Of a stretch of DNA of 64,000 nucleotides, positions 35,901-50,900 are shown piece by piece. Source of the DNA: Myxocyprinus asiaticus (lineage: Eukaryota; Chordata; Actinopteri; Cypriniformes; Catostomidae); assembly GCF_019703515.2 (NCBI RefSeq), contig NC_059374.1, forward strand, positions 17,367,095 through 17,431,094, given 5' to 3'. Position 1 is the first letter of the stretch. Each line of letters starts with the position of its first letter. The translations under genes were made by a program, and so were the position numbers. The notes under the pieces were generated by a model. The model did no database searches and had not been told where the DNA came from. It worked only from the letters and a program-made list of their open reading frames with translations.

Positions 35901-38900
35901 ATTCAATATATCAAAATGGTGAGTCAGTGTAAGGAAATCTCCCAAGAGCTCTGACTCAATTTGAACACTGATTGAAAGGTTCCCTGTATAAATCACAGAA
36001 TTACAGGTAAATGTTGTCATTCATGGTCTGGTAAAGCCTTGAAGTTTCAATGGAAATAGAGATCTGTGGCATGACGTTTTGGACATATTTAGAGTATATG
36101 TGAGCATAACATATTTGGATATATTTGGGCTTAACACTGATGGGACATTCTACAATTGTGGTGTTAATTGAAAACAACCTCTACTAGACAGTTTATTAGA
36201 ATTTAGTAGTTTACAAAAAAAAAAAAAAAAAACTATTTTTAATGTCATTGGTGTTATAGTTATATAAAAACAGACAACATTTAGGAAAAACACTTTCAAA
36301 AACTTTTGAATTATCAGTGTAGTTATGATTAGGCAGTTAATCAACATTTGTTTTTTTTTTAAATACTGATAATTAAGTGAGATTAAGATCAATTTTAACT
36401 TTGTCTTCCTACAATTAAATAAGGACATTTGTCAAACAAGTTACTGTCAATGGTGTAACTGGTTCATATTACCTTTATTTGGTGTAATCCATTGACAAAA
36501 GAACATATGAGCAAATTTTTCTTTTTAAATCACAAATTAAATATTGTGATCATAAAATGAGACACGAGAAAGAACTTCCCAAAATTGTGGGTTTAAAGGG
36601 ATAGTTCCTTAAAAAATTAAAAATCTCTCATCATTTACTCCCAGATGTTTTTGACTTTCTTTCTTCTGCAGAACATAAAAAAAGATTTTTAGAATAATAT
36701 TTCAGCTCTGTAGTGCTGTGCAATGCAAGTGAATGGTGGCCAGAACTTTGAAGGTCCAAAAATCACATAAAGGCAGCATAAAAGTAATCCATAAGACTCC
36801 AGTGCTTAAATCTACATCTTCTATATGATAGGTGTGGATGAGAAACAGATCAATAATAAAAGTCCTTTTTTACCATAAATCTCCACTTTCATGCTCTTTC
36901 ACATTCTGAAAGTGAAAGTGGAGATTTATAGTAAAAAAGGATTTAAATATTGATTTGCTTCTCACCCAAAGCGATTCCATCGCTTCACAAGACATATATT
37001 AAACCAAAAAAGTTATATGGATTACTTTTATACTGCCTTTGTGTGCTTTTTGGAGCTTCAAATTTCTGGTCACCATTCACTTGCATTGTATGGACCAACA
37101 GAGCTGAAAAATTCTTCTAAAAATCTTCGTTTGTGTTCAGCAGAAAAAATTAATTTTACACATCTGGGATGGCATGAGGGTAAGTAAATGATATCCCTTT
37201 AATGTTTAACTGATTTATTTCTGAAATCATTGTGATTTTCAGATGCAAATGCCACTGCAATCTTACAATGAACTGGGTATATTCTGAAAACTGATGGTAA
37301 GTTAGTATATATAATTAAATGGATCTGAATTTTGCTGTGGGGTTTTAGAGTACGCAGTCATTTGTGTACTGTCAAGCCAAAGTCATCTGGTTGATGATAC
37401 ACAGTACAAAAATGTGGTAAATGTGTGAATTAAGGAGGTCAGTGCTCCCACTGGGTAAACTGTACTGAGTCAACACTACAGCTGATGTAGCTTACATTGC
37501 TTGGGTAAACAGTAATAACAACAAAGATAATCGGGAAATGACAAACTACTGACCTGGATTCTTAGTCTGGAAATCCGTCTTGCGCTGAAGGGTAGAAGGG
37601 AGATCGTTCAGACGTAGAGAGAGCTGCCGTTTGAATGGTGAGTTCTTCTGGCTAAGTTGAGGGAAGCCTCGGAAAGAGCCCTGCCTCACCAGCTGCTCAA
37701 TCGGTGCATGACGCCGCGGGATGGCATGAGGCACACCTGGCTCCCCTCTCTCCACAGGTGATGCCGCTCCTTCTGGTGGAGAAGCATTTCCAGGTGGCAT
37801 AGCAGAAATGCCGCATACTTCTACACAAAGCCAAAGTGAATTATAAGGCCATTTCAAGACACTATTGGATAAATAGTATTCCAATCCATTACATTTTATA
37901 CCCAATATCAAATTCGGTCTGTTTCTCACATAAAGCTATTGTTTAGCTTCAGAAGGAATATTGGAATATAGCGCACAAGTCGTATGGACTACTTTTAAGA
38001 TTGTTTAATACCATTTTTGTCCATTCTTGGGCATGACAGTAACGACCCTGACTAACACACAGTATTGAATTCGGATCAGTGACGTCAGACGACACACGAT
38101 CCGTTAAATAGTTAATTATCGGTGCCAATACTAATCCAGGTATCAGATTGATGCATCCCTTGTCTAAGGCACACTGCTGATGAGGTACACTTGGAGTGAT
38201 GGTAACAGCACTCACCTTTCTTTTTGTCCTGTAGCTGTTTCATGATGTCCCCCCGGTCACTCTGCTGTCCTGCGGAGGAGACTCGGAAGGAGCCTTCCCT
38301 CACAAATGATGTGCGGCTTGCATCGAAGGAAGCCGTGACCCCGCACTCCTTTTCTCTGCGCTGCTTACGCTCAAGGCAAGCAGCAAACGCGCATCCAACC
38401 GCGTGACTCAGACGTTCTCCCTAGTGGTGTGGAGGATTTAACGTTAGCATCATGGCTATAGTGCAACTGTTTTGTTTAGCAGTGTTGGGGAAACTACTGT
38501 AAATTTTATTTGCCAAGCTACAAGCAACTTGTGAGTTAAAGTAGTTAAACTACAGTCTTGTTACTCTTGAAAAAGTAGTTAGCTACACTACAAGCTACTA
38601 ACAGAATTTAGAAATGAATTAAATTATATCATTTAGAATTTAGTGAGAGCAGTATTTATCTGGCACAAATTCAGAGTTTGTCAAAAACAGTGATGAACAG
38701 CAGTGTCACTTAATATTTCGCTATTAAAAAAGACACAAAATGCAATCTAATTAGAGGGCGTCAAAGAGAAAATCAAAGAGACTCGAACCAGTGAACCATT
38801 TCATTTCGAACCGATTCATTAACTGTTTGAACGAACTGATTCAATAAAATGAATCTGACTCTCCAATGCTACGTTATGAGAGTGTGTTTAATTAGTTTCA

Positions 38901-41900
38901 GGGCTGTCAATCGATTAAATTTTTTAATGAAATTAATCGCAATTACTCTCATGCATAAATATTTGCTGAGAAAGCAATATATATATATATTTAAACAAAT
39001 ATTACAGATAATTAAAATGCATTAAATTATTTTGGTACACAAGTGAAGCACTAAAAGAGACAATACAAAAAGTGGTTTAGAATGCAATACATAGTTTATT
39101 TCCATATTATTGTACATAAGCCTATCATTAGCCTACAGTTCACAGCAATCCATTTTGCAACTGAATTCGTCAATCAGTCTGAGATTTATTAAAAGGGCTT
39201 GTTTAACGACACGTCAATATACACCTGCTTCAGACGGACGCTTTTGGAGTGTCTTGGTTGCATTGTGCCATAAACATACTGTTTTAGGTCAATGTATCAA
39301 GTTAAACAAAGTTTGAAACTTAGAAAAACACGTCTTGAGATCCCTGCCTTTGGATTTGCGCTCTATCAAGCTGTGTTTGTACACAAGAATGTGTTCTCAT
39401 CTTGTGTTGTCTGCTCTCGGTAATTGTGGTTTGTTCTCTGTCTGTATAAGCTGCGCGTTTCCTAAACAGCGAGTTTCGCTTACTGCCCCCTGGAGAAAAA
39501 AAATGTATTGCATAAAAAATTGTTACGCATTATTTTGTTTATAATTAAATCGTACTGAATTAACGCATTAAATTGACAGCCCAAACTATTTTGTCAGCTC
39601 GATCAGCAGTAAAGCTAACACCCCCCCCCCCCCCCCAAAAAAACGCTACACTGCTGCTTGTTGGAAAAAGTTACTGGAAAAGCAACACTTTTGAAATCAA
39701 CTACTGACACGCAACATAAAAATGTTGTTAAGTTTTAGTAAGTTACTCTCCAAAACTGGTGTTTATATATTGTTAGGTCATTAGCCAATTGTTAATGACA
39801 CTTTTGCAAGGAAAAATACATTATATGGCCTACATATTTTGTTTTTGTCTAGTCTAGTATTGGGTCCTAATCTTAACATCACTTTCAATTCCAGTAAATA
39901 ATGTATTTTTCCCTGTGCCTCAAGTGCAGATAACAGTCCCTAAGGGGTTATACCGGTTGAGATAACCCTGCCATAATCCTTATCTTAATCCCACATTGCA
40001 AGCTGAAAAATTAATCCCTGTTGGGTTCTCCTCACCGAGTCCTTCAGGGCCATGAAGCAGTGGCACATCCAGCGGCGAGTCGTTCCATCACGGCAGATGT
40101 AGGAGAACGCCTTATCGTAATTGCGGTCCGGCGCGCAGAAGGACACCTTCTCAATGGTCTGGTCAACAATGAGGTCCTACACATAAAACAACAATAGCTA
40201 CTGTTTATTATGTAAATTATAAATATATAAATATAAATTATAGAATTATATAAAATGTAAAGTAAACAAAAGTATTTTGAAACATGCTTTGTACTTGTAT
40301 GTACTAATTTATACTACAATATTCAGTGACTTATATACACCTCTTCTAAGATGAATGTTTTTAAATTTCTGAATTAAAATACACTGATAGGAATTTATGA
40401 AATACTGTATGTGGTATAACCATCCTGAGTTTGTGACGAAGATAAATTGTCATTAAGGCCACGTCCACACTAATACGTTTGTTTTTTGAAAACGCATCTT
40501 TTCTCTACAGTTTGGCCCTCCGTCCACATTGAGACGGCGTTTTTGACAACAAAAACTGAGCTTTTCGGAAAAAAAACACTCTCCCAAGTGGATACATTTT
40601 AAAAAGCCGAAACTCAATTCAACCCAAAACATTCAAGATGACGGCCCAAATATTTATAGCAGCGTTGTTGTGGCTGCTATTTACTTTGATAGCGTTGTTA
40701 AAAATAAATGTTACTTTGTACAGCCTTCACATTACATTAGGGCTGGGCAATAAAACAATATCGATATTTATCAACAAAAAACAATTTGATATCAATTATA
40801 AACTTTTGAGTAATTTTTTATATTTAGCCGATGTTTTACATCTAGACGATCTGATCGGGTACATCTTGCTAAAAATGCAAGCAGTTCGGCAAAACACAAC
40901 TAGCTAACTGAGTCAAAGTCATAAAACCAGGCTGTTAGGAAGTATTAGCTGGCTAGCGGCTACATAGCCCTGCTGTCAAGGAAACTGACAATGAGGCTCG
41001 GTAGCTGCTAGCTAGTTATCCAGCTAATATGATATCGTTGTGTAAGACAGCACTGACAATGCAATACAGCTATCGACTGAACACAACATCAACACCATTG
41101 CTGTTTATTTATGTACTATTAGTTCAAATGTTTTTTCATGATCCATCGCGCTCAAGCAAGCAAAAAAATAAAAAAACTTGTGATGTTTATTGGCAATCGG
41201 AAATCCAGCTTATGGTGCATTACTGCCACCTACTGAGCTGGAGTGTGGAGCGTCACAAAGTCTTTCACTGGAGTCAAACATCAGCTGAAGGTGATGAAAT
41301 TGGTGAAATTTAATTGAAAACCCTCCTTATGTAGGATTAAATCCTAAACTGAGAATACTTTAAAGGTAGCTTACCCTCTGGGGTTTACTTGTAAACAAAC
41401 AAGTTATGTTTACATTCATTCTTGAGGTCTAACTAACATGTTGAATGCATTTTCTTCCCCATTAATGGTATGAAATGTATATTGTGATAAATATCGATAT
41501 ATATTTGGCCATATCACCCAGTCTTACATTGCATTCTTTTAAAGGCGACAGGAAGTTTACTCGGAATTGCTGACTGGCGAAGGAACACATGGATAATTAA
41601 ATAATCAGGACGTACATGGAACGGTGATTTTGCCACATGCGCAGTAAGGGGCGTTAAGAGTTTTCATAAGTTTCAGTGTGGATACCACTCTAACTATTTC
41701 TGATATTAAATAGAAATATTGATATTTTGTATAAAAATATTTAGCTTTTGCACTGAAAAATATATTTGCATTTTTTTTAAGATCATCATATGTATTCAAG
41801 GTGTAAGGAAAATATGTTATCACTTTTTACTTGATGATTTCAGCAGTTGACAAGTCACTAAATCAAAGCTTTTGTTGAAAATGGCATAAATGTTTTTCAA

Positions 41901-44900
41901 ACAACATGAATACAAAGATTTAAAAAGATTTAAAAATACTTGGCAAATGTGTTTCAAATTATATATATATACAGTGCATCCGGAAAGTATTCACAGCGCT
42001 TCACTTTTTCCACATTTTGTTATGTTACAGCCTTATTCCAAAATGGATTAAATTCATTATTTCCCTCAAAATTCTACAAACAATACCTCATAATGACAAC
42101 ATGAAAGAAGTTTGTTTCAAATCTTTGCAAATTTATTAAAAATAAAAAAATGAAAAATATCACATGTACATAAGTATTCACAGCCTTTGCCATGACACTC
42201 ACAATTGAGCTCAGGTGCCTCCTGTTTCCACTGATCATCCTTGAGATGTTTCTACAACTTGATTGGAGTCCACCTGTGGTAAATTCAGTTGATTGGACAT
42301 GATTTGGAAAGGCACACACCTGTCTATATAAGGTCCCACAGTTAACAGTGCATGTCAGAGCACATACCAAGCCATGAAGTCCAAGGAATTGTCTGTAGAC
42401 CACCGAGACAGGATTGTATCGAGGCACAGATCTGGGGAAGGGTACAGAATATTTCTGCAGCATTGAAGGTCCCAATGAGCACAGTGGCCTCCATCATCCG
42501 TAAATGGAAGAAGTTTGGAACCACCAGGACTCTTCCTAGAGCTGGCCGCCCGGCCAAACTGAGCGATCAGGGGAGAAGGGCCTTAGTCAGGGAGGTGACC
42601 AAGAACCCGATGGTCACTCTGACAGAGCTCCAGCGTTTCTCTGTGGAGAGAGGAGCACCTTCCAGAAGAACAACCATCTCTGCAGCACTCCACCAATCAG
42701 GCCTGTATGGTAGAGTGGCCAGACAGAAGCCACTCCTCAGTAAAAGGCACATGACAGCCCGCCTGGACGACTCTCAGACCATGAGAAACAAAATTCTCTG
42801 GTCTGATGAAACAAAGATTGAACACTTTGTCCTGAATGGCAAGCGTCATGTCTGGAGGAAACCAGGCACCGCTCATCACCTGGCCAATACCATCCCTACA
42901 GCGAAGCATGGTGGTGGCAGCATCATGCTGTGGGGATGTTTTTCAGCGGCAGGAACTGGGAGACTAGTCAGGATCGAGGGAAAGATGAATGCAGCAATGT
43001 ACAGAGACATCCTTGATGAAAACCTGCTCCAGAGCGCTCTGGACCTCAGACTGGGGCGAAGGTTCATCTTCCAACAGGACAACGACCCTAAGCACACAGC
43101 CAAGATAACAAAGGAGTGGCTACGGGACAACTCTGTGAATGTCCTTGAGTGGCCCAGCCAGAGCCCAGACTTGAACCTGATTGAACATCTCTGGAGAGAT
43201 CTGAAAATGGCTGTGCACTGATGCTCCCCATCCAACCTGATGGAGCTTGAGAGGTCCTGCAAAGAAGAATGGGAGAAACTGCCCAAAAATAGGTGTGCCA
43301 AGCTTGTAGCATCATACTCAAAAAGACTTGAGGCTGTAATTGGTGCCAAAGGTGCTTCAACAAAGTATTGAGCAAAGGCTGTGAATACTTATGTACATGT
43401 GATTTTTTTTTTTTTTTTTTTTTTCGTTTTTTTTTTTAATAAATTTGCAAATATTTCAAACAAACTTCTTTCATGTTGTCATTATGGGGTATTGTTTGTA
43501 GAATTTTGAGGAAAATAATGAATTTAATCCATTTTGGAATAAGGCTGTAACATAACAAAATGTGGAAAAAGTGAAGCGCTGTGAATACTTTCCGGATGCA
43601 CTGTGTATATATATATAAAGACTTCTCCTTTTCAATTTCAACATCCTTATTTGTAATTGACCCAACTACAATTCACTGTTATCAGTTCACTTCTTCCTGT
43701 CATTCTACCCATCTCCTTGATTTTCTAAAATGATTAAAGCTTCTCTGTAGCCTTGGCCTCCCACTGTAACAGTGGCTACTGTTTTCCTGTCAGGGGGCCA
43801 CAGTCAGTACATAATAAATGAGCTGAAGAATGTAGAAGTGGTAGGTGTGGGGTCACATGCTGCAGTGAAGCTCTCTCTAAATGAGTAAGAGGCACAAGAA
43901 GAACAGAAAGAAGAGAGGGGCCCATTCATTGTCAGACGATTACTGGTTAAAGGGGCCCTGTTACAGCCGTAAAAGATTCGTCATGGATGAATGTGTTCTG
44001 GGCGGGAAACGGGGGGTTTATGGCGGATGGGAAGAACAGAGACCAAGACTGCTGACTCATCTCACACTTGTCAGGAATGGGCAGTCTGGCCTTTTAATCA
44101 AAAACCCTTTCACTAGATAATGAGCATTGTCAAACTAAGCTTAAAAACTAATCTTAAAGGGTTAGTTTACACAAAAAATTCTGTCATCATTTACTCACTC
44201 TGATTTTGTTCCAAATCTATATGATTTTCTTTATTTTGGTGAACATCATATTATGAAAATGGACTGTTTTTGTTACTGCCAAGCTCCAAAAATGACCATA
44301 AAATCAGTCAATACAGCTTGTGTGCTATATTCGAAGTCATTTGAAGCCATACAGTAGCTTTTCGTGAGAAACAGACCAAAATTTAGCCTTAGGTATACTT
44401 CTATTTGACGTGAACTCTCAGCGTCTGCATACAGTCAAATGCGGTCCAGTCAAAATGTACTCCATATAACTGTGCACATAAACAGCCAATTGGTGCATGT
44501 GTGCTACAACTGCTATGAGACACTGGACTATTTCTCTTAAGGAGCTCTTGATTTGAACATCCACTGTTGTTGTTTAAACCTTCATCTTCTTAAGTTTAGC
44601 TCTGATTACATCTTCTTCTAGTGTTTCTTGGTGCCAGCAATGGCTCAAATGTGAGTGTTGCCATCTTGTGGACCCACTAATTAGTGCAAATAACTCCAAG
44701 TGCATGTGCATTCTGCGCATTCATAGACGCACAGTTAGAAAAATCAAGCTGCGCAAATTTCAGTGCTCCAGAACTCTGCTGATGAGGATGATGATTTGCG
44801 TCACGCATCCTGTACGTGGACATTCAGCGTTCGCATCTGACCGAAGTATTCTCTGGGCTTTACCAATTGCATTGCAAAATTTGAATATCTGGAAGAGCAA

Positions 44901-47900
44901 ATGAGATTTGCAGAAAGAACGATTGTGGATTAGTGTATAATGACTTAGAGGCCGTTCAGACCGAACGTGTTCTTGTATCATAGACACAGCGCAACAAATG
45001 GAACAGAATGGTAAGTAAATTATGAGAGAATTTACATTTTTTGGGTGAACTTTCTCTTTAAGCTGTGTAAAATAGCTAGGAAAGGAGGAGGGGCAGAGAA
45101 CGCAGGTGGCATTTGGAGACATTTGTGGGACAGAAGCAGGAAGGATTAGGTGGCTGTGCTGACTCATATGCATACGGCAGGATTACAAGAAGGGCATATT
45201 GAGGCAATGGATGGCTGGCTGAGTGTGAGCCCCTTTCAGGAAACAAAATAAGAAAGATTTGCGGGCTTCCTTCCTTCTATTTTGTGAGTTGAAAAGGAAC
45301 AGTGGATAATTTAACTCATTACATAAGGCCTCTGACCTTTTCTGGTTAAGTCGCCGGATATTTTGTGCATGTATGTGTGTGGGAAGGATGTTACGTTACT
45401 CTCTTTAACTTCAAAAAGAAAATCTGTAAGCAAACATGGTCTATGGAACCCTTGGCCTTAAAAGTTAAATTGATGGTGGTTCAATTGATGTGTCGTGATG
45501 CTGGACGGTCATGTAACAGGTCTTTCATGGGCCTGCCAACCTAGTACTGCATATTTTGTGTAGTTTCCTACCTACTCTCTAGCTGATGGACTTGCTTTGG
45601 TGCAGGCTAATTGATGGCTTGGGAGACTTTCAGGGCTTCAAAGGATTCGTTCAGGCAGGCAGGCAGAAATAAAAATAAATTTTGGCGAATCCAACTAAAA
45701 TCTGTTTAGTTCTTTTATTTACATTTTTCATGTGACTATTTTGGGGGGGAAAATGTCCACCAGATGCATCATGGACATGATCAGAGGCATCATTTTCTGT
45801 TTTCTGTCCACAATGATAGGTACACTCTTAGGTCCCTTGGCATTTTGATGTAGATATACTGGATATTGACTACACTGTCTGACTCAACCAATCAGATCTT
45901 ATTACTAGCAAAATGATGCACAGTCAGTCCTAAAGATCAGATTTGAGAAACATACTGGATTTATGTGCAGTGTGAAAAAACCAAAGACTCTTAACATTTG
46001 AATCTTAATGGAATTCAATCAATATACAGTATAACAAAATGTCTCACACAGACTTACCTTGGTTTTGTCGTCCACTACTCTTAGGCCATCGGCAGACACC
46101 CATAGCACAGCCTTGACAGTTTTTTTCCCACTCTGCGAATAAACATTAAAACAACATTAGTCTCAATTTTGTCTTTTGGCACAATGGTTGATTTGTTCCA
46201 CTACAGCACCATCATTTTTGGCCATAACACATTTCTGTGACCTTTAAAGCTTTTGTCAGCTCACTTTTTTCTGTTTTAAGCTTATTAGCTTTCTTCTAGA
46301 GAGCTACCTAATGCCAAACCAAAGACATTATAGAATGAGACCGGTGATTGGTATATTTATGAATGGTAGAATTTGCAATACTGAATATGGTAGCAGTTTA
46401 AATTAAAGTCCCAATTTACAGCTGAAGAGCCAATCAACTGTTTGAAAGAGACATCGTCTATTTACTCGAAAATGTGCATTCGCACCTGCTGGACCAGCCT
46501 GAAAAAAAAGCATTTTTTGTGTGATTTTAGCTGTTATGTACTTGCCCAAATCTATCTTATTTCTATTTATTTTATTTATAAAAAACTTTTTTGTACAAAA
46601 TATTTTATTCGACATGCACAATGTATTTTGGAAAATGTCTCTGCGTGAACAATCGAAAAGATGTAGCTAAGTTTAAATTAGCTCGCTTATAACTCTGCAC
46701 GCCGGTGTGTTCACGTTGACTGATCTTAACTTAGTGAACAACGTAAACAGAATTAGCTGTCGGCAACAAAGTAGGTGCAGATCCAGGTCACATCTACCGA
46801 TGACGTGGACCAATGGCAGTACGAAGATGTTGAGCAGCCGGTAAGAAGTTTTCCTGAAAGCTTGCGCTGGCAAGCTGTTACGAACCACCGAAACAAACTC
46901 AAAAACACCTTAGTTTTGGCCAGATTTTGTCCAAAATTAAGTTACACCCTTTCATTTTTCACTTTTGTCTGAAATACAGGTGCATCTCAAAAAATTAGAA
47001 TATGGTGACATGCCAATCAGCTAATCAACTCAAAACACCTGCAAAGGTTTCCTGAGCCTTCAAAATGGTCTCTCAGTTTGGTTCACTAGGCTACACAATC
47101 ATGGGGAAGACTGCTGATCTGACAGTTGTCCAGAAGACAATCATTGACACCCTTCACAAGGAGGGTAAGCCACAAACATTCATTGCCAAAGAAGCTGGCT
47201 GTTCACAGAGTGCTGTATCCAAGCATGTTAACAGAAAGTTGAGTGGAAGGAAAAAGTGTGGAAGAAAAAGATCCACAACCAACCGAGAGAACCGCAGCCT
47301 TATGAGGATTGTCAAGCAAAATCGATTCAAGAATTTGGGTGAACTTCACAAGGAATGGACTGAGGCTGGGGTCAAGGCATCAAGAGCCACCACACACAGA
47401 CATGTCAAGGAATTTGGCTACAGTTGTTGTATTCCTCTTGTTAAGCCACTCCTGAACCACAGACAACGTCAGAGGCGTCTTACCTGGCCTAAGGAGGAGA
47501 AGAACTGGACTGTTGTCCAGTGTTCCAAAGTCCTCTTTTCAGATGAGAGCAAGTTTTGTATTTCATTTGGAAACCAAGGTCCTAGAGTCTGGAGGAAGGG
47601 TGGAGAAGCTTATAGCCCAAGTTGCTTGAAGTCCAGTGTTAAGTTTCCACAGTCTGTGATGATTTGGGGTGCAATGTCATCTGCTGTTTGCACCCGTTTA
47701 CCAAGAAATTTTGGAGCACTTCATGCTTCCTTCTGCTGACCAGCTTTTTAAAGATGCTGATTTCATTTTCCAGCAGGATTTGGCACCTGCCCACACTGCC
47801 AAAAGCACCAAAAGTTGGTTAAATGACCATGGTGTTGGTGTGCTTGACTGGCCAGCAAACTCACCAGACTGAACCCCATAGAGAATCTATGGGGTATTGT

Positions 47901-50900
47901 CAAGAGGAAAATGAGAAACAAGAGACCAAAAAATGCAGATGAGCTGAAGGCCACTGTCAAAGAAACCTGGGCTTCCATACCACCTCAGCAGTGCCACAAA
48001 CTGATCACCTCCATGCCACGCCGAATTGAGGCAGTAATTAAAGCAAAAGGAGCCCCTACCAAGTATTGAGTACATATACAGTAAATGAACATACTTTCCA
48101 GAAGGCCAACAATTCACTAAAAATGTTTTTTTTATTGGTCTTATGATGTATTCTAATTTTTTGAGATAGTGAATTGGTGGGTTTTTGTTAAATGTGAGCC
48201 AAAATCATCACAATTAAAAGAACCAAAGACTTAAACTACTTCAGTCTGTGTGCATTGAATTTATTTAATACACGAGTTTCACAATTTGAGTTGAATTACT
48301 GAAATAAATGAACTTTTCCACGACATTCTAATTTATTGAGATGCACCTGTATACTCAGGTGTACATGGCAAACTCCACGTCAGCAAAGTGTACAAAGTTA
48401 ACGCACCAATGTCCCAGACACTGGTTGGTAATCCTATCTCTGCAGACCCGCACAGAAGCAATGGAAGAAGAGCTAAGAGCAAAATCAAGAAGAGCTAATG
48501 CAATTCAACTGATGTAACAGGCAGCCCAGAAGGCACTTTCTAATTTTGCCAAGACAGCGGTACAATGAGGAAATTACAGTGACATGAGATAGAGAGGAGA
48601 AATGACTGGAGGAATAAGGAACAAGTACAAGCTCAGAGGAGAATGAGATAAAGGCTTTGGGGGTTTGGAAGAAGATAGAGTAAGTGAGGAGTGTATAGAC
48701 ACACACACCAGGAAACGACTAACATGAGGATGAAAGAGCAGAACACACATGAAAAGATTGAGGGACCAAAGACCAGGGCAACACACAGAGTAAGTGTTGC
48801 CCCACAGAGCTACAGATCCTTGATTTAATAAAAAATAAATATATGCAATTATATTAGATTATAAAATATTTGTATATTATTATTGTTGCAGTTGGTAACC
48901 ATTTTGATATTATTTATATTTTAGAAATAAATTCAAAAAATTGTACCCAACAAAAATATACAGAGAGCTTACTTATATGAAAGTTTCACCATAGAAATAT
49001 CCAAATTATTAAAATGTATTATTATTAATATGTTATTAAAATTCTCTCATTATTTACTCACCCTGATGCCATCCCAGATGTGTATGACTTTTTTTTTCTT
49101 CTGCTGAACACAAACGAATATTTTTAGAAGAATATTTCAGCTCTGCAGGTCCATACAATGCAAGTGAATGGTGACCAATACTTTGAATCTCCAAAAAGCA
49201 CATTAAGGCAGCATAAAAGTAATCCATAAGACTCAAGTGGTTAAATCGGTATCTTCAAATGCAATATGATAGGTGTGGGTGAGAAACAGATCAATATTTA
49301 AGTCCTTTTTTACTGTAAATCTCCACTTTTTTGGTACCCATTCACTTGCATTGTATGGAACTACAGAGCTGAAATATTCTTCTAGACATCTTCATTTATG
49401 CTTAGCAGAAGAAAAAAAGTCATGCATATCTGGGATGGCATAAGAGTGAGTTAATGATGAGAGAATTTTCATTTTTGGGTGAACTATCCCTTTAAGTAGC
49501 AGTTTAATAATATAATATGCAGTCAGCCAGTCGTTACTGCAAAATAAACACCTTTTTGATACAAGATCCCTCTGGATTGCGTTGGGGTCCTGATCACCCT
49601 GTTGTGGTTTATTTTGCGATAATGGCTGACTGACTGTTCATTATCCCTTACATATAATACATTTCTGCTCTGACAATAATATTCAGTACTTTGATTTGAA
49701 GGATTAGGATATAACTACTGACAGAGCAGTCTTTCTTAAGACAATAACTATCGACTGAGCAGACATAATAAAGTCAATAACCATTGACAGAGCAGCCATG
49801 CGCAATAAAGATTGATTTTTAAAACAAATGAGAAACATAGGCTTACAGTAAATGAAATCTTCAGTCAGTGCCTATGGACTCAATGAGGAAAGCAGGACAT
49901 GTGGAGTACTCTCCATTAAAAGCAGTGTAATAAGTGGGATAATTTTAAGCACAGTCAGAAAATAAAGCCCATCAGGGTGATAAAAAAATGGGTTTATTTA
50001 GTAACAATGACTGTCTGACTACATTATCCCTTACTTACTCCAAATGGGTCTAATTTGAAACCATTGTTTCTGCCAATTTGCTTTTCTTAGCACAAGTACT
50101 GTTTCATTGCATAGATGGAAAATACGCACCAATTTTAGTTTCTTCACTGCTTCCTCGCACACATGCATCCCTCTGGACTCCTCTACCTCCACCAGGCCAA
50201 GATACTGCAGGAAGAATAAAAAAGAGAAAAGAGAAAATGAGACAGATGTAAGAGAGAGGTCAATACTGATGGATCTTACATTTTCTGTACAGTATAATGA
50301 CGCTGGCACTGCTACAACTCTTTAAGGGTGTGTTCACACTTGTAGTTCGGTTCTCTTGGTTCTCGTGGTCCGGACCAAAAAAGAAAATGATACATTTAGT
50401 CCCGGTTCGCTTAGCGTTCACACTGGCATTTTTAACATCGAACCTAAAGATACAAAACAAAAGGCATCAGGATAAGGTCACAACCTGATTGGACAGCTTT
50501 TATGACGTACATTTTGTGACGGAACTTGCCGAACATCCAAAACAATGCTGGCTGCTGGGCTAAATACACTCATTGGATTTATATATGTATATATGGTGGT
50601 ATTTTTACCAGCTGAGGACAAACGAAGAGCTAATAAAATGTGTAAAGGAGTCAAAATGGCACCAGGAATTCCTCCGTTGCAGACACAAACGAAGATATGC
50701 TGCAAGGACGGCTGACGGTGGTTCTGACGCCTCTACCGAACTGTAATGGGCAACATAGCTCCTATGATGAGAAGAACCAGGTATGCTTGAGGTCAGTATT
50801 AGGCAAATTACTTCCTGTTATTGGTCCGTTTAGATGATTTAGTCAATGCTGCGTTCATATATCAGTTGAACCGCATCAGAGTTCATTTGGAAATGGACCG

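Noticed and set aside
40638..41313. Open frames of 89 and 94 codons as small genes
   Set aside because: They lie within nested terminal-inverted-repeat elements and show no family similarity.
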